Shown here: positions 11,312-20,315 of the stretch, one piece after another | How the letters are laid out: every line of letters starts with the position of its first letter | Numbering within the stretch: the first letter of the stretch is position 1 | NCBI GenBank assembly: GCA_013205535.1 | Contig: JABMMN010000060.1 | Location: 1 to 45,490 of the forward strand | Direction: 5' to 3' | Length of the DNA: 45,490 nt | Source of the DNA: Candidatus Planktophila sp. | GTDB lineage: Bacteria > Actinomycetota > Actinomycetes > Nanopelagicales > Nanopelagicaceae | Program-made: the position numbers and the translations under genes | The notes under the pieces: generated by a model | Database searches by the model: none | Told to the model about the DNA's origin: nothing | What the model saw: only the letters and a program-made list of their open reading frames with translations

Positions 11312-11887
11312 CTAACTATTGAAGGTGCTTTGAGTGTGCTCAAGTCCTCGTGTGATTAGAGATTCAACTACATCTGCACCACGCACAATGAACTCGCCCA
11401 AATCGGCCTGTTCAACCTTTGAAAAGGCCTTAAGGACGAAGTCGGCTGGATCTTGTTGACCCATGGGCCGTCCAATCCCAAGTCGTACTCGAAAATACTC
11501 TGGCGTTGCAAAGGCAGAGGTCATTGATTTGAGTCCATTGTGTCCATTATCGCCACCTGAAAACTTGCAACGAATCGTAGAAAATCCAATATCGAGCTCG
11601 TCATGTAATGCGATGATCGCATCAGTCTGAACTGAGTAAAAATTTGCAAGTGCCTTGAGGGGACCGCCCGTCTCATTCATGTAGCCCTTAGATTTTGCAA
11701 GAATAATCGACTCAGTGTCATCGCCAATACCTAATTTATAGGCCGCGATCTCGGTTCGGGATTTATGCGAAGAGAGTTTGAGCTTATGCCGATGAAGGAG
11801 CTCATCGATCACCATCTGTCCTACATTATGGCGTGTGGCAGAGTATTGATCTCCAGGGTTACCGAGTCCGACTACTAACCACACCAT
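11312..11887 (-). CDS. pth: Peptidyl-tRNA hydrolase
   Basis: 'LVVGLGNPGDQYSATRHNVG', 'GGDNGHNGLKSM', 'RVRLGIGRP'. Confidence 0.96.
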   Translation of the reverse strand: MVWLVVGLGNPGDQYSATRHNVGQMVIDELLHRHKLKLSSHKSRTEIAAYKLGIGDDTESIILAKSKGYMNETGGPLKALANFYSVQTDAIIALHDELDIGFSTIRCKFSGGDNGHNGLKSMTSAFATPEYFRVRLGIGRPMGQQDPADFVLKAFSKVEQADLGEFIVRGADVVESLITRGLEHTQSTFNS

Positions 11888-11904
11888 ACGACCAATCGTA
11901 AGGG

Positions 11905-12528
11905 TTAAGAGTCTTTCTTCTCGGCATCAGCTGCAGGTGCTTCAGCGCTCGCATCGGCTGCCACGACAACAGGGGCAACTTCCTCAACGATAGTTGAGCG
12001 CTCTGAGATGTGAACAACGATCATCTTTGGATCTGATTCGAGAACGACTCCTGCAGGAAGCACGACATCGCCAGCGTAAAGGGATAGACCCGCTGCGAGT
12101 CCGGTGATATCGAGTTCAAGGAAGCTAGGGATTGCAGTTGCTTCGACCAAAACATCGATTGTGTTGTTAACATGCTCAAGAATTCCATCGCGGTCGTACT
12201 CGCCCGTGGCGTGGACTGGGACGGAGACAACGACTTTTTCTCCACGACGAACAAGCACTAGATCTACATGCTCAAGGATCTGCTTGAGAGGGTGTCGAAC
12301 AATCGCCTTAGGCAGGGTTAGCTCGGTCTTTCCATCGATAACGATGTCGAGCAAGACGTTTGACTGCTTCAAGGCAACGCCAAGTTCGCGAGCCGGAAGG
12401 GTTATGTGCTGAGGCTTCTCGCCATGACCGTAGATGACGGCTGGGACCAAACCATCGCGACGTGCACGACGTGATGCGCCCTTACCAAATTCGGTACGAA
12501 CAACACCATTGATAGTGATCTCTGCCAT
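11905..12528 (-). CDS. rplY: 50S ribosomal protein L25/Ctc (general stress type)
   Basis: 'EFGKGASRRARRDGLVPAVIYGHGEKPQHITLP', TL5 C-terminal domain; acidic/Ala tail. Confidence 0.95.
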   Translation of the reverse strand: MAEITINGVVRTEFGKGASRRARRDGLVPAVIYGHGEKPQHITLPARELGVALKQSNVLLDIVIDGKTELTLPKAIVRHPLKQILEHVDLVLVRRGEKVVVSVPVHATGEYDRDGILEHVNNTIDVLVEATAIPSFLELDITGLAAGLSLYAGDVVLPAGVVLESDPKMIVVHISERSTIVEEVAPVVVAADASAEAPAADAEKKDS

Positions 12529-12570
12529 TTTAAATTACTCCTCTAGTGAAAACTTCGGTTTCAACACAAA

Positions 12571-12635
12571 GTTCCAGTGAGGATTCGAATCCTAAACCGT
12601 CGATTACGGAAGTACTTTCACACCCTCGCCGGAAC
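12571..12635 (-). ncRNA. Candidate structured 5' leader of rplY with tRNA-like cloverleaf (not a functional tRNA)
   Basis: RNA GTTCCGG...CTGGAAC closes a 7-bp stem; internal TTCGAAT T-loop consensus at the right spacing, CCGT-AATCG-ACGG hairpin, GAGG/CTTC arm; only 65 nt and no U33/plausible anticodon. Confidence 0.35.
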
Positions 12636-12679
12636 AGGCCAAAGATTAGCCTGGTGAGTACAGATTAAGCAAATTGCGC

Positions 12680-13660
12680 TTAGGAATGGCCATCAAAGAG
12701 GCTTGTGACCGAACCATCCTCGAAGACTTCGCGAATCGCCCGTGCAATCAGTGGTGCAATTGATAAGACTGTGAGGCCCTCAAACTTCTGTTCATCTGTG
12801 ATCGGAAGTGTGTTCGTTATGACAACTTCAGATGCCTTGCAATCACGTAGCCGCTCAGATGCTGGACCAGAGAAGACCCCATGAGTTGCAGCAACGATGA
12901 CATCCTTTGCACCGGCCTCGAATAAAGCATCCACTGCCTTCGTGATTGTGCCAGCAGTATCGATCATGTCATCGATAACAACGCATGTCTGCCCTTGCAC
13001 ATCACCAACAACGCGACCAAGGACCGCCTCATTAGGAACTCGAGGGTCACGAGTCTTATGGATAAAGGCGATCGGGCAACCTCCCAAAAGATCTGACCAG
13101 CGCTCAGCGACACGGACTCGACCTGAGTCTGGTGAGACGATTGTCAGGCGTGCGCGATCGACCTTGCTGCCGACATAGTTTGCAAGCATCGGAAGTGCGA
13201 AGAGATGATCAACGGGGCCATCGAAAAAGCCTTGAATCTGTGATGCATGAAGATCGACGACCATCAAGCGATCGGCGCCCGCTGTTTTGAAGAGATCGGC
13301 CATTAAGCGCGCAGATATCGGCTCACGTCCACGATGCTTCTTATCTTGACGTGCATAGCCATAAAAGGGGGTGACGACAGTGATCCGTTTAGCTGATGCC
13401 CGCTTAAGAGCATCGACCATTATCAGTTGTTCCATGATCTGCTTATTGACCGGAGCCGAGTGACTTTGCAAGACGAATGCATCGCAGCCGCGAACAGATT
13501 CCTCAAAGCGGACAAAGATCTCACCATTCGAAAAGTCATATGCAGATGTTGGTGTTAACTCCACACCTAATTCAGAGGCGACATCATCTGCTAGTTCGGG
13601 ATATCCGCGTCCTGAAAATAAGCGTAAGCGCTTCTCAGAAGATAACCGGATCTCTCCCAT
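12680..13660 (-). CDS. prs: Ribose-phosphate pyrophosphokinase
   Basis: 'RLFSGRGYPELADDVASELGVEL', 'PFYGYARQDKKHRGREPISARLMA', 'CVVIDDMIDTAGTI'; likely start MGEIRLSS at 13660 (ORF extends to 13732 into glmU). Confidence 0.95.
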   Translation of the reverse strand: MGEIRLSSEKRLRLFSGRGYPELADDVASELGVELTPTSAYDFSNGEIFVRFEESVRGCDAFVLQSHSAPVNKQIMEQLIMVDALKRASAKRITVVTPFYGYARQDKKHRGREPISARLMADLFKTAGADRLMVVDLHASQIQGFFDGPVDHLFALPMLANYVGSKVDRARLTIVSPDSGRVRVAERWSDLLGGCPIAFIHKTRDPRVPNEAVLGRVVGDVQGQTCVVIDDMIDTAGTITKAVDALFEAGAKDVIVAATHGVFSGPASERLRDCKASEVVITNTLPITDEQKFEGLTVLSIAPLIARAIREVFEDGSVTSLFDGHS

Positions 13661-13662
13661 GT

Positions 13663-15081
13663 TTAGCCCTTCTTTTTCCTTGCCTCGGCCGCCTGAGCAG
13701 ATTTGCTGCCTGCACGCTTGCGCAGGACCCAATCTATTACATTTCTCTGCTTGGCTCGGCCAACACCGATCGCACCCGCTGGGACATCCTCGGTTATCAC
13801 AGATCCGGCCGCCGTATATGCGCCATCACCAATAGCCACTGGTGCTACGAGCATCGTGTCACTTCCGATACGCACATGATCACCAATTGTTGTGTGGTGC
13901 TTATTTTCACCGTCATAGTTGACGAAGATCGTCGCTGCACCAATATTGCTGCCCTCACCGATAGTGGCATCACCAACATATGAGAGATGTGGGACTTTTG
14001 ATCCCGTGCCAACCGTCGTATTCTTTATCTCAACAAATGCCCCGGCCTTTGTGCTATCACCGAGCACTGTGCCATCACGCAGATAGGTGAATGGCCCCAC
14101 TGTCGCAGACATGCCAATCACAGAGTTGATAGCAATAGATTCAAGGACCGATGCACCCTGCTTCACAACACAGTCTTTCAAGGTCGTGCGCGGGCCGATG
14201 ACGGCACCTTTAGCGATCGTGGTCGTACCCATAATGGTGCTGCCAGGATGAATAGTCACATCATGGGAGAGCTTGGCCGTGATATCTATCCATGTTGTCG
14301 TGGGATCGATAATCGTCACTCCCTCGCGCATCCACTTATCATTGATGCGATCACGCAATAGCGCGGCACTTTCAGCTAGTTGCACACGATCATTGACTCC
14401 GAGAATCTCGGTAAAATCATCAATCATAACTGCGGCGATCGACTCACCCTTACGCTTTAAGATTCCAATGACATCGGTCAGATACAACTCTTTTTGTGAA
14501 TTTGTATCTGTAATCTCTCCAATGGAGCCTGCTAATTTGACACTATCGAATGCGTAAACTCCTGAATTAATCTCACAGATGAATCTCTCATCATCAGAGG
14601 CATCTCGCTCTTCAACGATGCGAGAGAGCTCACCATTATCATCACGGATGATGCGCCCATATCCTGTTGGATCAGGGTGTTCGGTGGTCAAAACCGATGC
14701 ACTAAATTTTCCATTGATATGCGCCTCTAGGAATGCCGCAAGTGACTGGCCTGTGAGCATCGGCGTATCACCGGCTAAGACCAGAGTTGTGCCCCGAAAG
14801 GCTTCACCGCTCAGGGCTAACTGAACTGCATGGCCTGTTCCACCGCGCCGTTCTTGAACAATAGTTATTGCAGATGGGGCAATCTGGGCGATATGTTCCT
14901 GAACACTCTCTCGATCGGCTCCGACGACGACGCGTGTCTGCGCCGGCTTAAGGTGATCAACTGCGGCGAGTACATGTCCAAGTAATGAGCGACCAGCAAC
15001 GGTATGAAGAACCTTTGCCTGCTCTGATTTCATCCGTGTTCCGTCACCTGCTGCAAGAATTATCACGGTCTCTACGGCCAC
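13663..15081 (-). CDS. glmU: Bifunctional N-acetylglucosamine-1-phosphate uridyltransferase/glucosamine-1-phosphate acetyltransferase
   Basis: 'VIILAAGDGTRMKSEQAKVLHTVAGRSLLGHVL', left-handed beta-helix 'KVPHLSYVGDATIGEGSNIGAATIFVNYDGENKHHTTIGDHVRIGS'. Confidence 0.97.
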   Translation of the reverse strand: MAVETVIILAAGDGTRMKSEQAKVLHTVAGRSLLGHVLAAVDHLKPAQTRVVVGADRESVQEHIAQIAPSAITIVQERRGGTGHAVQLALSGEAFRGTTLVLAGDTPMLTGQSLAAFLEAHINGKFSASVLTTEHPDPTGYGRIIRDDNGELSRIVEERDASDDERFICEINSGVYAFDSVKLAGSIGEITDTNSQKELYLTDVIGILKRKGESIAAVMIDDFTEILGVNDRVQLAESAALLRDRINDKWMREGVTIIDPTTTWIDITAKLSHDVTIHPGSTIMGTTTIAKGAVIGPRTTLKDCVVKQGASVLESIAINSVIGMSATVGPFTYLRDGTVLGDSTKAGAFVEIKNTTVGTGSKVPHLSYVGDATIGEGSNIGAATIFVNYDGENKHHTTIGDHVRIGSDTMLVAPVAIGDGAYTAAGSVITEDVPAGAIGVGRAKQRNVIDWVLRKRAGSKSAQAAEARKKKG

Positions 15082-15096
15082 ACATGAATCCTATCG

Positions 15097-15168
15097 CTCC
15101 GCCACCAGGTATCGATCCTGGACCCTGGGCTTCAAAGGCCCATGTGCTAGCCACTACACAATGGCGGA
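15097..15168 (-). tRNA. tRNA-Gln(UUG)
   Basis: Minus strand TCCGCCA...TGGCGGA acceptor; anticodon arm GGGC-CTTTGAA-GCCC (anticodon TTG); 72 nt cloverleaf. Confidence 0.95.
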
Positions 15169-15218
15169 ACCTATATTCTCCCTTATAAAGCCAGTGCTTG
15201 CGACCAATGCCTCTGAAA

Positions 15219-16133
15219 TTAGGAGAGAACTTTCGCCCCCACAACTGGTCCAAATGCGCGCACAACGCTTCCTACGACACCACTCGCCGTTAACGCCACC
15301 GCTAAATCAAGACCCGCCTCTTCATCACTTACTAAGAATGCAACGGTTGGGCCAGAGCCAGAGACCAGTGCACCAAGGGCTCCATACTCTTGACCAACAT
15401 CTAAAACCAATCGCAGCGCCGGGCGCAATGAACATGCCGCCGCTTGTAGATCATTTATCAGATATTTACCGACTGACTTTGCATCAGCAGCTAAGAGTGC
15501 CTGCATGAGATGCTCGTTAGTTTGTGGCTCGATAATCTCAGACTCTGATCTCAAGCGATCGCACTCGTTGTAAACGGCTGGCGTAGATAGACCAACACTG
15601 GATAGGGCTAAAACCCAGTGATAAGTGCCGCGTGAGAGTGCTGCAGTTAATTGATCACCATGTCCTGTTCCTATCGCAGTCCCTCCACTTAACATGAATG
15701 GGATATCACTTCCTAACTGTGCAGCAATCTCTGACATCTCCTCACGGCTCATTCCGAGAGAATATAAATAATCTATCGCGACGATTGCTGCCGCTGCATC
15801 TGCACTTCCCCCAGCCATTCCTCCTGCGACTGGAATTGACTTCTTGATTTCAATGTGGGCATCAATCTCTAAGTCATACTCTTTGGCAAGTAATGTAATT
15901 GCTTTCATCGCTAAATTACTGTCATCTTGTGGAACCCCGTGTGTCTGATCTCCCACTAATGAGATAGTCAAACCACTCTTTGGAGGGCTAAAAGTCACAG
16001 TGACATCATCGAAGATTGAGATCGCTTGAAAGACACTGACAACGTTGTGAAAGCCATCGGTCTCACGTGGGCCGACTGAAAGTTGCAGATTGACCTTTGC
16101 GGGAACGCGTACGGTCACGCTCTTGACTGGCAT
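15219..16133 (-). CDS. ispE: 4-diphosphocytidyl-2-C-methyl-D-erythritol kinase
   Basis: 'VRVPAKVNLQLSVGPRETDGFHNVVSVFQAI', 'IPVAGGMAGGSADAAAAIVA' GHMP kinase motif. Confidence 0.95.
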   Translation of the reverse strand: MPVKSVTVRVPAKVNLQLSVGPRETDGFHNVVSVFQAISIFDDVTVTFSPPKSGLTISLVGDQTHGVPQDDSNLAMKAITLLAKEYDLEIDAHIEIKKSIPVAGGMAGGSADAAAAIVAIDYLYSLGMSREEMSEIAAQLGSDIPFMLSGGTAIGTGHGDQLTAALSRGTYHWVLALSSVGLSTPAVYNECDRLRSESEIIEPQTNEHLMQALLAADAKSVGKYLINDLQAAACSLRPALRLVLDVGQEYGALGALVSGSGPTVAFLVSDEEAGLDLAVALTASGVVGSVVRAFGPVVGAKVLS

Positions 16134-16154
16134 GAGTTGACCTTATTGCCTTGG

Positions 16155-16997
16155 CTAGACATTGTCAGGTTCAGATAACGCTATGGAATAAAAACTTGAG
16201 ATCTCAAGAGCCTCTCCACGTAGAGTCGGATCGATACCTGCTCGTATCAGAATCTCCTCTGCCGCCGCAGATGAGCCATACAAAGAGGAGAGGGCAGAGC
16301 GCAACATTTTTCGGCGTTGGGCAAATGCTGCATCGATTATTGCAAAGCATTTTCTACGCAGGCTCTCATCACCTGGGCTGGCACGGCGTGTGAATGCGAC
16401 GAGCTTTGAATCCACATTTGGTACTGGCCAGAAAACCGAGCGCGAGACCGAACCCGCTGCCTTAACTTCGGCCCACCACGCCGCTTTAAGCGATGGAACG
16501 CCATACTCCTTTGTACCGGGATTACCCGCAAGGCGATCTGCGACCTCTGCCTGCACCATGACAACCCCTGAGCGAAGCGTTGGAAACCTCTCTAAGAGAT
16601 GCAGAAGAACTGGGACTGAGACGTTATAGGGCAAGTTAGCAACCAAGACCGTTGGTTGAATATGAAGCTCTTCCAAGGAGAGTGCATCTGCGTGTATTAC
16701 TGTCAAATTTTCAGGATGTTCGCTGTATCGTGAGATTGTTAATGGGAGCGCTGTCGCGAGGCGATGATCAATCTCAACTGCGATGACCGATGCGGCGCTC
16801 TCTAGCAACGCTAAGGTCAATGATCCCAGACCCGGACCGATTTCCAATGCGATGTCATCTTGAGTGACACCTGCGATACGTACAATCTTGGTACAGATAT
16901 TTGAATCGATAACAAAGTTTTGACCTAGCGATTTTGAGGGTTTTAAATCTAAGGCTGCTGCTAATTCGCGAATCGCGGCAGCTCCGAGCAGGCTCAT
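16155..16997 (-). CDS. rsmA: 16S rRNA (A1518/A1519-N6) dimethyltransferase
   Basis: 'PSKSLGQNFVIDSNICTKIV', 'ALEIGPGLGSLTLALL', 'VANLPYNVSVPVLLHLL'. Confidence 0.96.
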   Translation of the reverse strand: MSLLGAAAIRELAAALDLKPSKSLGQNFVIDSNICTKIVRIAGVTQDDIALEIGPGLGSLTLALLESAASVIAVEIDHRLATALPLTISRYSEHPENLTVIHADALSLEELHIQPTVLVANLPYNVSVPVLLHLLERFPTLRSGVVMVQAEVADRLAGNPGTKEYGVPSLKAAWWAEVKAAGSVSRSVFWPVPNVDSKLVAFTRRASPGDESLRRKCFAIIDAAFAQRRKMLRSALSSLYGSSAAAEEILIRAGIDPTLRGEALEISSFYSIALSEPDNV

Positions 16998-17854
16998 GAG
17001 GTGAATGAGCCAAAGACTCGTTCGGCGTTATTGCCCAATGCCAAGGCTAGTTCGCCTACATCGCACTTACGCTCTAAGGCCATCGCACGCACGATATGTG
17101 CGACTTGAGCGGGTGTATTAGTCGCTCCCCGGTGTGGCATTGGTGCCAAAAATGGTGAGTCAGTCTCGACCAATAACTGATCCATAGGAACCAACTTGAG
17201 TGCTTCTCGCAGGCCAGGAGCATTTTTGAAGGTCACAGTGCCTGCAAATGAGAGTAGATAGCCGCGCTCGATACATACCTTTGCCATACCTACATCACCT
17301 GAAAAACAGTGGAAGATGACGTTTGGTGGAGCACCAACCTCGAGCAGAATCGACAAAATATCATCATGCGAGTCGCGATCGTGGATGACCAATGCTTTGT
17401 TGGTCTTCTTTGCTAATTCAATATGCCATTTGAATGAGGTTTGTTGGCGTCCTCTAAGCTCTGGAGGAGTTCTAAAATAATCGAGTCCTGTCTCTCCGAT
17501 TGCACGTACACGTGGATGGTGGGCAAGTTCGGCGATGATCGCAAGATCTGCCTCTAGATCAGCGACTATGGGAGCCTCGTTTGGGTGCAGGGCAACTGTG
17601 GCCAATACAGAGGTTCTCCATTTCTCTGCCGCAGCTACACACCACCGTGATTGCTCTGCCGAATATCCAACTTGGATTATACGATCAACATTGACTGATC
17701 GTGCTTGAGCAATCACTTCGCCAACCTCGGCTGAATCAGGTGCGGTGTCGGTGATGATCTCCATATGAGCATGTGAATCTACGGTTGGAACAGGTAAGGG
17801 CTCTGGCAAAGGTGCTTGTTTGCGATCACTATCGCGGGTGTGGCGATCGGCCAT
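16994..17854 (-). CDS. tatD: TatD-family hydrolase
   Basis: 'DSHAHMEI', 'IGETGLDYFR', 'IHDRDSHDDIL', 'FHCFSGDVGMAKVCIERGYLLSFAG', 'VETDSPFLAPMPHRG'. Confidence 0.95.
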   Translation of the reverse strand: MADRHTRDSDRKQAPLPEPLPVPTVDSHAHMEIITDTAPDSAEVGEVIAQARSVNVDRIIQVGYSAEQSRWCVAAAEKWRTSVLATVALHPNEAPIVADLEADLAIIAELAHHPRVRAIGETGLDYFRTPPELRGRQQTSFKWHIELAKKTNKALVIHDRDSHDDILSILLEVGAPPNVIFHCFSGDVGMAKVCIERGYLLSFAGTVTFKNAPGLREALKLVPMDQLLVETDSPFLAPMPHRGATNTPAQVAHIVRAMALERKCDVGELALALGNNAERVFGSFTS

Positions 17855-17859
17855 ATCTC

Positions 17860-19425
17860 TTAAACGTTATCCTCTAAGCGAGGGAACAAAGATGCAACCT
17901 TCGTAACAGTCACACCTTGCGGTAATTGACCCCATCGTGCGACATCATCGATTTTTTGGGCAGAGAGATCTCCCAAGACTGTCTGTGCGCCCAAACTGTC
18001 CCACAAAATCTCACACGTTGATGGCATAAGCGGATTTAATAGGACGGCAAGAGCGCGAAGTGATTCGGCAGTGTTATATAAAATCTCATTCAATGCACTT
18101 TCATTTGCTGGATCCTTCGCCAAGATCCAGGGCTCTTTTTCAGTCACATAACCATTGACCGTCTTGCAAAACTCCATAATTGCAAGGATGCCGCCTTGAA
18201 AATCTAGAGCGCAAATCGCTGAGTCGGCCTGGGCCACCGCCTTCACAAGCTCTGCCTCAAGAGCCACATCATGGCTTACAGCAGGTAGGCGACCATCACA
18301 GTATTTCTCGATCATCGCAGCTGAACGAGATACCAAGTTACCAAAATCATTGGCTAGCTCAGATGTGTAGCGCGCCGACATGTCCTCCCATGAGAACGAG
18401 CCATCACTACCAAATGGTATTGCTCGCAGAAAGTAGTAGCGAAATGCATCGATACCAAAATGATCGGTGATGTCTTTCGGTGCGATCCCAGTCAACTTAC
18501 TCTTACTCATCTTCTCACCACCCACCAGCAACCAACCATGGGCAAATACTTTCTTGGGTACCTCAATACCTGCCGCAATGAGCATCGCTGGCCAGATGAC
18601 TGCATGGAATCGCAAAATATCCTTACCAACTAAGTGCACATCGGCTGGCCAGGTACTTGCGAATTTTTTACCCCCCTCACTATCTGGGGTATCGGTAAGG
18701 CCAACTGCCGTTGCATAATTTAAGAGCGCATCAAACCATACATACACAACTTGATTGGTATCCCAAGGGACGGGGATTCCCCAGTCGAATGTGGAACGTG
18801 AGATAGATAAGTCTGAGACCCCACTCTCTAAAAAAGCAATCACCTCATTGCGTGCACTCTCTGGCGCACAGGCATCTGGGTTAGCGCGGTAATGCTCAAG
18901 TAAGCGCTGCGAAAACCCTGATAGTTTAAAGAACCAGTTATTTTCATTCACTAGTTCAATCGGCTTACTATGAGTAGGACAGCATTTTTGGCCATCAATC
19001 TCAATAAGGTCACCGGGCAGTTTGAACTCTTCGCAGCCGACACAGTAGGGACCTTCATACTTTCCCTCATAAATATGCCCAGAATCTTTCAGGGATTGTA
19101 GAAATTTTTGAACTCTCACTGTATGACGCTCTTCAGTTGTGCGTATGAAGTCATCGTTGGCGATATTTAGAGCGTCCCAGTTGGGCTTCCATGCATCGCG
19201 CACCAATCGATCTACCCAGAGCTGTGGCACCGTATTGTTCTCCTCGGCAGTGCGCATCACCTTTTGGCCGTGCTCATCGGTGCCAGTCAGAAACCAGACT
19301 GACTCCCCCTTCTGACGATGCCAACGGGTAAGGACATCACCGGCAACGGTTGTGTAGGCGTGACCAATATGAGGGGCATCGTTGACGTAGTAAATCGGCG
19401 TCGTGAGATAAAAGGACTTGGTCAC
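17860..19425 (-). CDS. metG: Methionyl-tRNA synthetase
   Basis: 'FYLTTPIYYVNDAPHIGHAYTTVAGDVLTRWHR', 'GEKMSKSKLTGIAP' (KMSKS). Confidence 0.96.
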   Translation of the reverse strand: MTKSFYLTTPIYYVNDAPHIGHAYTTVAGDVLTRWHRQKGESVWFLTGTDEHGQKVMRTAEENNTVPQLWVDRLVRDAWKPNWDALNIANDDFIRTTEERHTVRVQKFLQSLKDSGHIYEGKYEGPYCVGCEEFKLPGDLIEIDGQKCCPTHSKPIELVNENNWFFKLSGFSQRLLEHYRANPDACAPESARNEVIAFLESGVSDLSISRSTFDWGIPVPWDTNQVVYVWFDALLNYATAVGLTDTPDSEGGKKFASTWPADVHLVGKDILRFHAVIWPAMLIAAGIEVPKKVFAHGWLLVGGEKMSKSKLTGIAPKDITDHFGIDAFRYYFLRAIPFGSDGSFSWEDMSARYTSELANDFGNLVSRSAAMIEKYCDGRLPAVSHDVALEAELVKAVAQADSAICALDFQGGILAIMEFCKTVNGYVTEKEPWILAKDPANESALNEILYNTAESLRALAVLLNPLMPSTCEILWDSLGAQTVLGDLSAQKIDDVARWGQLPQGVTVTKVASLFPRLEDNV

Positions 19426-20264
19426 AGGCTCATCTTATTCGCATCGACTACGGCTGCATAAACTAATCGCTTAGCGATACCAAACTCTTGTGCCACGGAT
19501 GCGATCGCTGCTTTACGATCCATACCTGCACTCTCAAACTCACGAACACGAGCAACCATCTCTTCAGCCGTCATAGTTGCTGAGTCGGTTTTTGCTCCCG
19601 AGATGACCAGGGTGATCTCTCCCAGCACCTCATTGTTATCGGCCCATAATGAGAGCTCGGCTAATGGAGCACGAATCGTTTGCTCATATCGCTTTGTCAT
19701 CTCCCGACAGATTGCACCGCGTCGATCTGCACCAAATACTGCAATCGCATCGACTAGGCAATCACCTAAGCGATGTGGCGCCTCGAAGAAGACCATTGTG
19801 CGCTCTTCATGTCGAAGTTTTTCAAAGGCAGATGCTCGTGCCCCGCCTGCGCGGGGAGGAAAGCCCTCAAATGTGAATCGGTCTGTGGGCAGACCAGATA
19901 AGGTGACTGCCATTGTCACCGCACTCGGACCTGGAATCACACTGACCTCGATCCCGAGTTCAATCGCAGCCCGCATCAGGCGAAAACCTGGATCGCTAAT
20001 CGTGGGCATGCCGGCATCTGAGACGATTAATACTGTTGCACCGTTTTGTAGTTGTTCCAATAGTTCACGTGTCCGCTCATCTTCATTACCCTCAAAAAAA
20101 GAGAGCACTTTGGCGCTGAACGTGGTTCCAATATCTGCACAAAGGCGGTGAAATCTACGCGAATCTTCAGCGGCGATAAGAGTCGCACTCTCAATGGCCG
20201 CCCTCAGACGTGGGCTTGCATCACCGGGGTTACCGAGTGGGGTCGCAGCCAAGATAAGCGCCAT
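19422..20264 (-). CDS. rsmI: 16S rRNA (cytidine1402-2'-O)-methyltransferase
   Basis: 'LAATPLGNPGDASPRLRAAIESATLIAAEDSRRFHRL', 'VSDAGMPTISDPGFRLMRAAIELGIEVSVIPGPSAVTMAVTLSGLPTDRFTFEGFPPR'. Confidence 0.95.
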   Translation of the reverse strand: MALILAATPLGNPGDASPRLRAAIESATLIAAEDSRRFHRLCADIGTTFSAKVLSFFEGNEDERTRELLEQLQNGATVLIVSDAGMPTISDPGFRLMRAAIELGIEVSVIPGPSAVTMAVTLSGLPTDRFTFEGFPPRAGGARASAFEKLRHEERTMVFFEAPHRLGDCLVDAIAVFGADRRGAICREMTKRYEQTIRAPLAELSLWADNNEVLGEITLVISGAKTDSATMTAEEMVARVREFESAGMDRKAAIASVAQEFGIAKRLVYAAVVDANKMSL

Positions 20265-20315
20265 TGAGCAATCATCTCAGTAATTTCCCTCATTTGAGCC
20301 CATACGATTACTCAT

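Noticed and set aside
12571-12635. Calling this a functional tRNA gene
   Set aside because: Only 65 nt, T-stem has two mismatches, and no U33-containing 7-nt anticodon loop; kept as a structured-leader candidate instead.
19603-20151. 182-aa plus-strand ORF antisense to rsmI
   Set aside because: Composition is Ser/Arg/Pro-rich without family signature; it mirrors codon structure of the well-supported rsmI on the other strand.
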